Both the position numbers and the translations under genes were made by a program. Below are positions 33,370 to 43,222 of a DNA stretch of 64,000 nucleotides, piece by piece. Every line of letters starts with the position of its first letter. The stretch's first letter is position 1. The DNA lies in NCBI GenBank assembly GCA_015680685.1, contig MNCI01004531.1, positions 69,854-133,853 of the forward strand. Direction: 5' to 3'. The notes under the pieces were generated by a model. It was given only the letters and a program-made list of their open reading frames with translations. It did no database searches and was not told the DNA's origin. Origin of the DNA: Gnetum montanum. Lineage: Eukaryota > Streptophyta > Gnetopsida > Gnetales > Gnetaceae.

Positions 33370-33740
33370 ATATCATGATGATCAAAAATTTGGGGATATG
33401 TATTAAAAACAAACTCCCTGTTTTCCCAAGTCTACTAATTGCAATTTGACCATTGAATAAGCATTTTGCTAATAGTTTTATTTTGTAATTTCTTGGTTTT
33501 TTTGTTCTTAATTACAATGGGTTTAACTTCAAAGCTAGCATTGGATTGCAATGGCAAAGTATTCCAATCCAACACATATGGTACATCATTTTCATGAAAT
33601 TTCTTTAGCAAGCTTACATGGAAAACTAAATGAATTTTTAAGGTTGTTGGAAAATTTATCCGATATGCTACTTCACCAATTCTTTCAAAGATTTCAAAAG
33701 GTCCACAATATCTAGGTGCCAATTTAGTATATTTTCCAAG
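33370..33740 (-). pseudogene. Element G integrase C-terminus and chromodomain
   Basis: The minus strand reads APRYCGPFEIFERIGEVAYR, then HLVFHVSLLKKFHEND, the usual integrase C-terminal block. A chromodomain follows: VKPIVIKNKKTKKLQNKTIS, LIQWSNCN, then after two TAG codons TWENREFVFNTYPQIFDHHD and a stop near 33366. Trp of the QWS and TWE blocks are conserved. Chromodomains direct integration toward marked heterochromatin, so this is a chromovirus. Confidence 0.9.
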
Positions 33741-33989
33741 TTTAGGAGAACTTTTGGTAGGTTTTACTCTCAGTAGTACTTGATCTCCTACTTAGAATTA
33801 TTTTTTAATTCTATGTTAATCTACATATCCTTTATATTTATCTTGGACAACTTACAAATTATTTTAACTCTTATGACAATGTTTTTGATTATTTTCATTT
33901 CTTCCTCCTTCCATTTTGTTCTTAAGGTTGGATCTACCTAGGTTAGTGGTATACAAAAATTACGTCCATACACTACTTTAAATAGTGCT

Positions 33990-34680
33990 CAATGTATGGA
34001 ACCTTGATAATTGTTATTATAGGAAAATTTTGCAAGGTGTAAATAATTCTCCCACATTTTTGGTCTACTCCCAACATAGCTTCATAAGATATCTTCTAAT
34101 ATTCTATTCACACATTCGATTTTCCCATTAGTCTCAAGATGGTAAGCTATGCTAAATTTCAATTGGATTCCAAACTCTCTAAAGAATTTTTTCCAGAATT
34201 TGGATATGAACTTGGGATCTTGGTCCAAGTGATAGATTTTGGACAACCATGCAATTGAAATACTTCACATACGAATTTTTGGGCTACTTCTTCTACTGTG
34301 TCTGTAGATTTCAAAGCTATAAAATGTGTCATCTTTGATAGATGATCAACCATTATCAAAATTGAGTCATTTCCCTTTTTGGTTATTGGAAATCCCACAA
34401 TGAAATCTATGGTGGCATTTTCCCATTTCTAGGTTTGGACTTCCATAGGCTGTAATAACTCATTGGGTTTTCTCTATTTAGCTTTTATTCTTTGGCATGT
34501 TGTACAATTTTTAATGGATGAAGATACATCATTCTTCATTCTAGACCAAAAATAAGATTTGTGTATCATCATATAAGTCTTAATATAACCTGGGTGTCCT
34601 ATATATGGTACTTCATGTGCTTCACATAATAACCTTAGTCTCCAGTTTCCTTCTAGTATGCACACTCTTTGTCATTTCAT
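33990..34680 (-). pseudogene. Element G integrase zinc region and core
   Basis: 34474-34665 carries HHCC: HEVPYIGHPG, YFWSRMKNDV, CTTCQRIKAK, all ligands present. The core begins ATIDFIVGFPITKKGNDSIL and has Asp in IMVDHLSKMTHF, then VFQLHGCPKSI at about 34225. A frameshift there loses the SDRD-type second Asp frame. Several stops occur further on. Confidence 0.85.
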
Positions 34681-34879
34681 TAATAAACCATTAGAGGTAA
34701 GTTGATATCAAGGCTCAAAGGAAATATTGGTTAAAATATTCTTAAAATAAGGATCTTCTTTTATTTTTTCCTTCATTTCTTCTTCCATAAGGATCATTAC
34801 CACACCTATCATTAAGTTCTACATTCGACTAAGGGCATCGGCTACTGCATTTTTCTTACTAAGAATATATTTGATTTCA

Positions 34880-35330
34880 AAAACATATTCAACCAATAAT
34901 TCTACCCACTTCCTTTAATGAGTATTCAAAATTTGCTGTCTCTACAAATATTCTAAACTTTTATGATTTTTTTTAGTACAAACCTTTTTCCATAAGAATA
35001 ATATCTCCAAACTTTCAAAGCATGAAAAATTGCTAGCAATTCTAAAGCATGGGTTGAGTAATTTACCTCAACTTCTCATAATTTACGAGATTCATAACAT
35101 ACCACTTTATCTTCTTATGAAATAAATACATTGATTCCTATTCCACAGGCATTTTTGAATACTTCAAATGATAATTCTTCATCCAGAATTATCAATATAG
35201 ATGCTATTGTGAGTAGCATCTTTAATCTAAGAAAAGCTTCCTTGCATTTTTCATCAAACTTAAATACATGTTTTTCTTGCAAAAGGCTAGTCAATAGTGC
35301 TACCAAGGTAGAATAATCTTTAATGAAATG
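34880..35330 (-). pseudogene. Element G RNase H
   Basis: HVFKFDEKCKEAFLRLK (about 35245) is followed by LSFEVFKNACGIGINVF, where Asp of the usual 'DAS' is Asn, then VVCYESRKL and VNYSTHALELLAIFHALKVWRYY. A stop after VFIS and others downstream interrupt the frame. Confidence 0.8.
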
Positions 35331-35379
35331 TTGATAAAAACTAGCTAAACCTAAGAAGCTATGAATTGCTGTAACATCT

Positions 35380-36212
35380 TTTAATTCAAGCTAATCCCAT
35401 ATCACAGTATTTTTGCTTAATCTACTTGTAATCCTTTCTTAAAAACTATATGACCTAAGTACAAAGCTTCTTCCTTAAAGAGTTCACATTTACTCAATTT
35501 AGCTTTTAGCTTATGCTCTTTAAGAATTTCCATTGTAATTTTCAAATGTTTAACATGTTCTTCTCTTGACTTAGAATCAACCAATATATCATCCATAAAT
35601 ACTATAACAAACTAATCAAGATATTCACAAAAAAATATTATTCATTAATGCCATGAATGTTCCAAGTACATTAGTTAATCCAAATGGCATCACAACAAAT
35701 TTGTATAATTCACACTTGGTTCTAAAAGTAGTTTTCTCAATATCTTTATCCTTGATCCTTATTTCATGATAACCTGATTTTAAATCAATCTTTGAAAAGT
35801 AACATGCACCTGTAAGTTGATCAAACAAATCATCAATCCTAGGCAAAGGATAAGTATTTTTAATCATCACTTTATTCAATGCTCTATAATCAATGCATAA
35901 TCTTAGGGTACCCTCTTTATTTTTAACGAATAAGATTGGTGCACCCCAAGATGATACACTAGGTCAAATTTTTCCTTCTTCCAATAATTGATCTAATTGT
36001 ACTTTTAATTCTCTTAATTCAAAAGTAGAAAATATATAAGGGGCTTTTGAAATAAGTTTTGTACTAGAAAAAATATTAATAGTATGCTCAATAGTTCCTT
36101 TTGAAGGTAGTTCTCTCATTTCACCAAATACTAAATCTTTATATTCATCAAGTTCTTTTGGAATCTCAATACCTAAAGATCTTTGAGGTTTGGTAACCTT
36201 GGAAACCAACAT
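35380..36212 (-). pseudogene. Element G reverse transcriptase
   Basis: Minus-strand blocks: ELPSKGTIEHTI, then [73 protein letters not shown], and FMDD at 35588-35599 in a frame shifted by the time of that motif. LGHIV-type thumb follows. The '[13 protein letters not shown]' and '[10 protein letters not shown]' blocks are typical of chromoviruses and clearly different from the Athila-like family in this window. Confidence 0.9.
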
Positions 36213-36399
36213 CGTAGCATCCTTTTGGACTAATCTTTTGGCTTACTTAATGGTTATCATATGAATTTTCCTTGTTGTTCCTACTCCCCTTAGAACCTTG
36301 ACTCCATCAGTGGTTGGGACTTCTAAAATACAAGTTCCAATGTAGGCAGTAATATCAAATTTTTGCAAGAAAGACATTCTTAAAATTGCATCAACATTT

Positions 36400-36730
36400 C
36401 CTACTTAAAATTCAAAGAATTCATCAATGAAATGCATATTTTGCAAAGTAAAATGAATTTCTCCATACCTAGTATGCTTGCTCACAATCATTCCATGTAC
36501 CAATTTTATCTTAATAATTTTCTTGGAAGGCAAACTTAATTTCAATAAATTAATTAACTTTGGAGAAATAAAGTTATCATTGGCACCACTATCAATCAAA
36601 AATTTAATTTGTTTACCTTTAATTGAACCTTCAAAAATTAGTAAAGCAAATTAAAATTTATGCAAACCTAATTTAGTTGATGCACATATCTTCTTCACAA
36701 CTATGGTGGTGGTTGGAATTTTTCCTTTGT
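36400..36730 (-). pseudogene. Element G protease
   Basis: Active site LIDSGANDNFIS with DSG at 36585-36593, then KIKLVHGMIVSKH and, after a stop, MSFLQKFDI with the equivalent of the 'G-M-D/L' helix. It lies between the gag knuckle and RT, as expected. Confidence 0.85.
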
Positions 36731-36759
36731 TCATGTTTAGGTTGGGTTTTTGACTGTTC

Positions 36760-37893
36760 ATTTGATTGGTCCTTTGTACTTTTGTTTGTAATTTTGAACA
36801 ACCTCATTTGAACTGATCTTTACCACAAAAAAAACATCTTAATCCTGATTGAGCTCTGTTAGTTGGTGTTTCCTCCACTATTGCTTATGGAAAGGTAGTT
36901 TATCAAAGAGCTACTTGTCAAAGGGTAGCTTGTATCTAATTTGATTCCTCATAATCCTTAGTAATTCTATATGCTTCATCAATGGTTTGAGGATTATCAG
37001 GTTGTTTTTGGGGATGCATCTGAGCATGTAGTCCATCAATAAATTTTGAAGCTAATTCTCCCTCATCCTGGTAACTTAAATACCAAGAAAGATCACATAA
37101 TTCCTTATAGTAATCTTCTACGAATCGCCTTTTCAATCTTAAGGAATCGAATCTCATTTTGCAATCTTTCAAGAAAGAATTGAATATGAATTTTTGTTTA
37201 AAGTCTCGACAAAAATTAAGCCAATTTGTAATCAAACCTTAAGATCTTAGTCCATTTCACCATGTTGCCACAAGTCATCTTAAATACAAGGAGATAACTT
37301 CTAAACATTCCTAGCTTGACAAATTCAACATATTGAAGTAGTTTTTCATTATATCAAGCCAATCCTTTGCCTTAGAACTAGATCCAAGGGATCCATCATA
37401 ACGATCTAATTTTACTTTCTTGGCATGAACTTCTGTTAATGATTCTCTAAGTGGATTAAGCTAGTTCCCATATCCCTCACCTTTGGTTTACTCTATGGCC
37501 TAAAGGACGGATTTTGATATCTTCTTGACCAATAGATGGGGGTTGTTTTTGTTGTGAATCCCTAGGGGAAAGTTTATCTTGATCTTGATTTTGATCACTA
37601 GGTGGAACGTGGGTAGGATTTGAAGGCTGAGTGAGATGGTTGGTTAATGGCTTAATGGAGTCTACAAAAAAATCCATCTTTCCTTGTACATCTAATCATT
37701 TATCCTCTAAACTTTGGGATAATTTCCTAATTTTCTCAAACATATTTTGCATTTCCATCCTAAATCCCTGATTTGACTGACGAAGCTCTCCTTGAAGATC
37801 CCTAATCTCATTAATCTAATCTTTAAGGGCATTCATCTAGTCATTGACTTGAGCATCCATTTCTCTCTAATTTATTCTTTGGGTTTTAGACAT
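36760..37893 (-). pseudogene. Element G gag
   Basis: The first ATG (37891-37893, MSKTQRIN) starts a frame with an amphipathic N-terminus (RDLQGELRQSNQGFRMEMQNMFEKI), a Pro/Gln/Asp-rich linker (37477-37640) and a capsid block at 36936-37235 (WLNFCRDFKQKF, YYKELCDLSWY, ELASKFIDGLHAQ). A CCHC-type knuckle near 36795-36840 reads CFFCGKDQFK then a stop and GC, so His and one neighbour are lost. Frameshifts lie near 37240 and 37460. Confidence 0.85.
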
Positions 37894-38479
37894 TAGTAAG
37901 TTGAAAAAATCAGGTATGTTGATAATCCTTAGCTTCTATGACCCTTTTTATGGGTCTCAAAATAGTTAATCACTTGCAGAAGAAGTTGAAACTGCCATGG
38001 GTTTCTTATCACGTACTAAATCTTAATTGTTTTTGGGACCTTAAACAATGGATTAAAATGCAAGTTTTATATAATTTGAAAGCTAAATATAATAGTTTCA
38101 TTGAGTCTAGAAGGTTAAAATGTGTTGGAATCGATTTTTATTTAGTTGAAAATGAACTCCAAATTTAAAAGTTATAGAGATTTTAAATAAAAAAATTCAC
38201 ACAATTTTCAAGACTTTTTGAGAGGCCACTCATCCCAATTCTATCCAAAATAAGCATGCTTAATGATGAAGTTTCTATCCCCATTGTTACAAAGGTTCCA
38301 CTTTTAAATTTTTAAAAATATTTGTGTACATTTTTAATTTAAATTGATAATTAATGATGAAAATTTTTAAATTTTTTCCATCAACTAATAGGAAACTTGA
38401 AATTCCCATCAATTTTTGGGAAATTTTGAATTTTCCATCTATCGACAAAGAATTTTCATTGTGTGGAATGACAACCCAT

Positions 38480-38580
38480 TTCAAGGCCCATGTAGCCCAT
38501 CTCAAAACCCATGTAGCCCTCTTATGGATCCACGTGGCCCATCACTAGGCTTGCGTGGCCCCTTGACTGGGCTTATGTGA
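38480..38580. repeat. Short tandem array, period about 20-21 bp
   Basis: Five diverged units based on CCCATGTAGCCC / CCACGTGGCCC / TTGCGTGGCCCC. Confidence 0.7.
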
Positions 38581-38589
38581 CTTCTACAC

Positions 38590-38902
38590 ATGCTTGGTGA
38601 TGTTTGAAGAGGTAATTTCTAGCGACGTCTAGAGAGGTAGTTTTTAGTGGCTTGGGAGGTGGCTTCTAGCAGTGCAAGAAACAATTTCTGGAAACATGAG
38701 AGGCAGTTCTTGGCAGTATAGGAGGTAGTTTCTAATAGTGTAGGAGGTGATTTTTAGCAACGCAAAAGGCAATTTCTATCAACATAAGAAGAAATTTTTG
38801 GTAGCATGGGAGACAATTCCTAGCAGTACGAGAGGTAGTTTTTGATAGCGTAGGAGGTGATTTTTAGTAGCGCAAAAGACTATTTCTAGCGGCAAATGTA
38901 GG
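38590..38902. repeat. Minisatellite, period 22 bp, about 13-14 units
   Basis: Units follow the pattern G(T/C)AGGAGGTAGTTTCTAGCAGY with substitutions but constant 22-bp length (for example GTAGGAGGTGATTTTTAGCAAC and ATAGGAGGTAGTTTCTAATAGT). Since 22 is not a multiple of three it is unlikely to be coding. Confidence 0.85.
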
Positions 38903-40322
38903 GCACTACATAGCAACAGGTGGAAAGACAGTGGTAGCTAGTATAGAAGCAAATGTGCAGCAACGAGTACTAGGCATGCAATTTTTGAGTAAGATTATGG
39001 ATGCCAAGAAAGGTTAGTTGGCTTTACAACATTCTCAGGAAAAAATAAATGAGGCATTTTTTGTGTTTATTATTTTCTTGTTTTTTATTATTTTTTCATT
39101 TTATGAATTTTATTTTTTTATCTAGGCTACAAAATGAATTGATTCAAAGTGCTTAGGTTGGAGCTACACATGCTAAAGAAGTTCAAGTTAGTTTGACCTT
39201 TGGTACAGTTCAACCACAAGAACAGATTACACTTTCTACTTCCAAGGTATATATTTAAATATAATAATTTAGTTTAATGCCTCATTTATTTTTCTAATAA
39301 ACTTATTTTTGTAGAGGCAATATGGACAAATTTCTAGTGGTCTAGTAGTTATAAGACAACAAGCCCAACAACAAGCTCAACAACAACCCCAACAAACTCA
39401 ACAAAGTATAAGATAGCATAAAGGAAAACAACCAAAGATAAGTTTTAATTATTTAAAGGTTTGAATACTTTTCTCTTTCCTTGATTTTGATCCTTTATGT
39501 TGCAGAGGTTTATGGAGTAGCACTACTTTATCCAAGAGATTGGTAGAGATGATGTAGGCACCACTTCTGAACAAACTCACATTCTTTCATCTAGATCACT
39601 AGGCATGCCTTCTTTTTCTATGACACCTATAATAGGTTCCTTTCCACAAGTAATACTAACACCAATTCCTAAGTCTATTTCAATGGTTCCTTCTTTCTCT
39701 ATCTTCAATTTTTCTTATTTGATGGGATGGATAGTGACAGCTGTTGAACAAGAACTTGTGCTTCTTCGATGTATTAGTCAAAGAATTTTTGATAATAAAT
39801 CATGTTTTGTTTGTGAGGGTGTTTACCACTTATGGGAGTCTCAATCATACAACTTCAAGGTAGAATATGATTTAGTACAAGCTAGAGTTCCATCATCTTT
39901 GCATCCAATTTCTGAGGATGCTCTGAATGTTGTTAAAGATCTAGAGCAACTCTTAGGAGAATTGAAAAGTGCAACATGCTTTACTCACCACCTAGAGACT
40001 CGTGAATGGTTCCTCTAAATTGATAGTGATTGGTTTTATGGTAAATAATTTTTTTATTCTTTACTCTTCCCTTTTTCTTAATTTGTTCATAACTCATAAT
40101 TTACTCTTGTTTATGTAGAAGAAAGAAATAGAATGGCAAAAGAACATGGATGATCAATCGGTTCAAATAGATATGCTAAAGATTCAACTTAAGAGAAAGG
40201 AGGAATCAGTAGCTATAGCAAGATGTGCGACCCAGTACATCAAACAGTTGTGTGATAGATTGGCCGGAGGTAAGATAGTGCTTAGCAAGAAGGATGCCAC
40301 TAATGAAGGGAAACACAATTGA
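38903..40322 (+). pseudogene. Gene-like segment with candidate introns, antisense within element G
   Basis: Plus-strand candidate exons: about 38920-39045 (VVASIEANVQQRVLGMQFL), 39126-39247 (ends TCCAAG before GTATAT), 39315-39462 (after TTTTTGTAG; Gln-rich IRQQAQQQAQQQPQQ; ends TTAAAG before GTTTGA), 39507-40038 (after TGTTGCAG; includes the open run 39605-40018 with WIVTAVEQELVLLRCI) and 40120-40322 (after TTATGTAG; KKEIEWQKNMDDQ to a TGA). Intervening DNA is T-rich with GT...AG ends. Three in-frame stops (TAG) and a phase mismatch at the last junction show decay. I do not recognise the protein. The last exon looks helical. Confidence 0.55.
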
Positions 40323-40506
40323 AGATAGTCATAGATCTTCTTGACTTGTTCGGTTGCAACAAATGATCACTGTTATTTTCTTTACATCTTTCTTGTCTTT
40401 TTCCTTTTTTGTATTCTACTTGGATGTACTTCCTCTTACTCTATTACAAAATAAAAATAAAATAAAATAATATTCTTCTTCCATTTTAGCTCCTAAACCA
40501 TGGTTT

Positions 40507-40518
40507 GCTGTAATACCA
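40507..40518 (-). promoter_or_regulatory. Primer-binding site of element G, initiator tRNA-Met type
   Basis: Minus-strand TGGTATTACAGC lies two bases after the LTR end. It matches ten of twelve positions of the initiator-Met site TGGTATCAGAGC used by most plant chromoviruses. Confidence 0.7.
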
Positions 40519-40520
40519 AA

Positions 40521-41135
40521 TGTGACATCTCGTTTTCAGATGTCATAAAAATATGATCACTTAATTTATCACATTCATAATTTTCTTAAATAATATAGTT
40601 AAAACATCATAAATACTTAATAAATGAATTAAATGGTAAATAAATAATAGGTATTGTGGAATAAAAAAAGAAAAATAGAAAATTTTTATTAATAGGAGAG
40701 AGTACTATAATGTCCTCTAGGTTATCTTCCTATGCCACTTAAGCCTTAGAGGCAATCCGACATTGCCACCATGGTTAGGCTATCTTGTCAAAGGGGTGAT
40801 CAATCCCTTCTTTTCCCACTTTACTTGGCTCTCGTCACTTGCCTATCCTAGCTCTGCAACTCCATGCCAGCATGACCTCTAAACCTAGCCTTAAATGGCA
40901 TATTTCAAACCATTTCCTAAGGGATACATGAATAATTATAACTCCTCATAACAAGGTTCCCCTTCATTTGAAGGNTCATGACCTCTAAACCTAGCCTTAA
41001 ATGGCATATTTCAAACCATTTCCTAAGGGATACATGAATAATTATAACTCCTCATAACAAGGTTCCCCTTCATTTGAAGGTTAATTGCATTATTTACAAT
41101 TGTTTCCTCCCTTTAACAAGGGAGAAGACATTATA
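40521..41135 (-). repeat. 5' LTR of element G (with assembly duplication)
   Basis: Homologous to 32674-33179. The excess length is a 104-bp exact duplication around a single N at 40975. Without it the length is about 510 bp. Confidence 0.9.
40871..41080. other. Assembly join: 104-bp exact repeat across a single N
   Basis: 40871-40974 and 40977-41080 are identical and flank an N at 40975 plus one T. Two overlapping contigs were probably placed end to end without merging. Confidence 0.85.
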
Positions 41136-42134
41136 GGTGCCATGATACTAAATTTTTAGTCCCTTAAGAATGCAAGGTGACATATACTCATCTAGATGAA
41201 TATGTGCCAAACTTCATCTTCATCCTACATCAAGATGAACAACTACAATGGCATGATATGGAAGGCAACATTGTAATGCTTCTCGATCGATCTGTGCCTG
41301 GGATGCTACTTCAAACTCTTAGGAGGTTGGGCATCTAAGATCTTCAATAGGAGTATGTTGTGCATGATTATGACTACTAGGACTACCATCCCACTGAAAC
41401 ACAATGTAGAAGAGATTGATACCAGAAGAAGCACCATGAGTTTGTGAAGAGAAAATGGTTCAATAATCCCTTGTTCCTACTTAACCAAAACAACAATGAG
41501 GATGGTCCCTCTAAGGATTCTCAACATAAATATTCTCAACCATTTGTTATTGGTGATGGAGCTATGGACCTGAATCTACAATCCACTATCAACAATCCAG
41601 GTTTAGGTAAATATCGCAATCAAGGTAGGGGCTCAAACAAGCATCAAGATGAAAAGAAAACTAATGAATGTGTTATGATAACTGAAGGGGAATTAGCAGA
41701 CACCATGGTGGTGGTGGTCCTCCTCCCTCTTTGTCCTCTTCATCTACAGCTTTTTCCTCTTCCTCTTCTAGTTCTGACAAATGTTGCAAAAAGCACAATC
41801 ACGGTGGAGGTGAATAGTGGGACAATAATGATGATCACCAAGCCCACCATGAATGAAGGGGTAACAAAGAACATTAGTCGTAACAAAAAAATAATGATGA
41901 TGATGATCCTTTGCTATCAACTTAAATCATGCTAGATATTGTAGAGGCCATAAAAATTCCAACCAAACATGTAAAAGATAGTTGGATCAAACAACTTGAT
42001 ATGAACAATAGTCCCATATTTGAGGAGGGATATAACTCTAATCCACAAACACAACTTCAAGCTTTTCATGATTTTTGTGCCTTACAAAATATTGAAAATG
42101 ATTGGTAAAAATTAAAGTTATTTTCTAGGACACT
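41136..42134 (+). pseudogene. Element F gag, N-terminal half
   Basis: Aligns with 43240-44240 of copy C: a TYTHLDEYVPNFIFILHQDEQL-like block, NPLFLLNQNNNEDGPSKDSQHK (41459-41535), a Ser/basic region, then CALQNIEND. It stops at CTAGGACACT (42134), where copy C's LTR begins; the rest resumes at 54869. Stops and frameshifts are common. Confidence 0.85.
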
Positions 42135-43072
42135 TGATAAGCGTCAAAGTGTCGAATTTACAGGTCCCTGTTAACACGACCTCATTGACAAGGCCTTGTT
42201 TACGTGGTGTTGCCCCATCGATGGGGCCATGTTAACATAGCATTTACTACATCTATGGGGCCTAATTAGCACAATCCTATAATAAAAATAAAAGCTCACA
42301 ACCATGTTTATGGGCATCAAGTCATAGTAGTAGTAGAGCTCTTGTAGTTTTTTCATTTGAAAGTTAGAATATTTTTTTGAGTGCCTGTAGTAGGAGTCAG
42401 AAAGTACATGAATCTTTATTCAAACACTGTGGTACCTAAACCACACCAATGTGTATAAAAATAAAGATGAGCCTTTTGATCAAATATTATAGTACTTAGA
42501 ATAGATTAATGATTTTTTTATTCATTAATTTTTTTCATTAAATATGTAATTAATTAAGCTAAATTATACTTTAAGTGATCAGTTAATTATTTAGCTAAAT
42601 AGATTAAACACATGAGTATGACCACTTCAAGCATAAATAGGTATTTACTTGGTAATTTTATTTGCATTATTTCCTGGTGTGACTAGTAGCATAGTGCTTG
42701 GTAACCTACCAATTGATACATGGGTTTAGGACATGTATGGAAAGTAGGACTAGATGCTTATGTTAGGAATAGTTAAAGGCTAGTTAAGTAGTTAAATTAG
42801 ATTAGTTATTAAATAACTTCATCTCTTTACTTTAAGAACCAAAAATCATAAAACATAAAAGGACAAAAAATCATGTATCTCAATTACACATAAACCATAC
42901 CCTTGAGCCTCACAAGTGTAGTTGGAAAGACAATGAACGTCCTCTACATAAAGTTTACTTCCTAAGAGAACTAGTGCACTAGAAACTATAGAGTCCATAT
43001 AATTTTACTAGATTGTGCATGAACGTTTTGTGATTCATATGGTGGTGCATAGGGGTATCTCGTTACTCATCA
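42135..43072 (+). repeat. 5' LTR of element C
   Basis: Starts TGATAAGCGTC, ends CTCATCA. U3 includes the palindrome CCCCATCGATGGGGC (about 42212) and an AATAAA signal at 42460-42465. It matches 53934-54863. Confidence 0.95.
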
Positions 43073-43093
43073 TTCGCACCATTTTTGGGGACC
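43073..43093 (+). promoter_or_regulatory. Primer-binding site of element C, tRNA-Asp type
   Basis: The sequence TTCGCACCATTTTTGGGGAC directly follows the LTR. Compared with the Asp-type site TGGCGCCGTTGCCGGGGA the main differences are G-to-A and C-to-T, plus two changes at the first positions. Confidence 0.6.
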
Positions 43094-43222
43094 CATCTTA
43101 TTGAAACATGCACTATCTAGGATTATTAAACATTATTAACATCATTGAACAAACCCCAAGGTTGACATCATTCTCAAATTATATAATTACAAAAGTACAC
43201 TAATATTTTATTTGTTTGCAAA

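Larger units (their letters stand above)
37894..40506 (-). other. Long leader of element G with antisense gene-like segment
   Basis: About 2.6 kb separates the primer site from gag, far more than the usual leader of a chromovirus. In the element's sense I see no reading frame. On the opposite strand it holds two minisatellites (38480-38580, 38590-38902) and a gene-like segment with exon-intron signals (38903-40322). Confidence 0.7.
32674..41135 (-). mobile_element. Element G: chromodomain Ty3/gypsy retrotransposon
   Basis: Direct LTRs of about 510 bp (32674-33179; 40521-41135 including a 105-bp assembly duplication) bracket the minus-strand order primer site, long leader, gag, protease, RT, RNase H, integrase with chromodomain, and polypurine tract. 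The LTRs have short inverted ends (TGTRACATC...GATGTTRCA). Flanks TGCGC (32669-32673) and GGTGC (41136-41140) are a weak candidate duplication. The insertion split element F's gag. Confidence 0.9.

Noticed and set aside
38590-38902. 22-bp repeat array as a CRISPR array
   Set aside because: Units are contiguous with no unique spacers, and the context is a plant retroelement.
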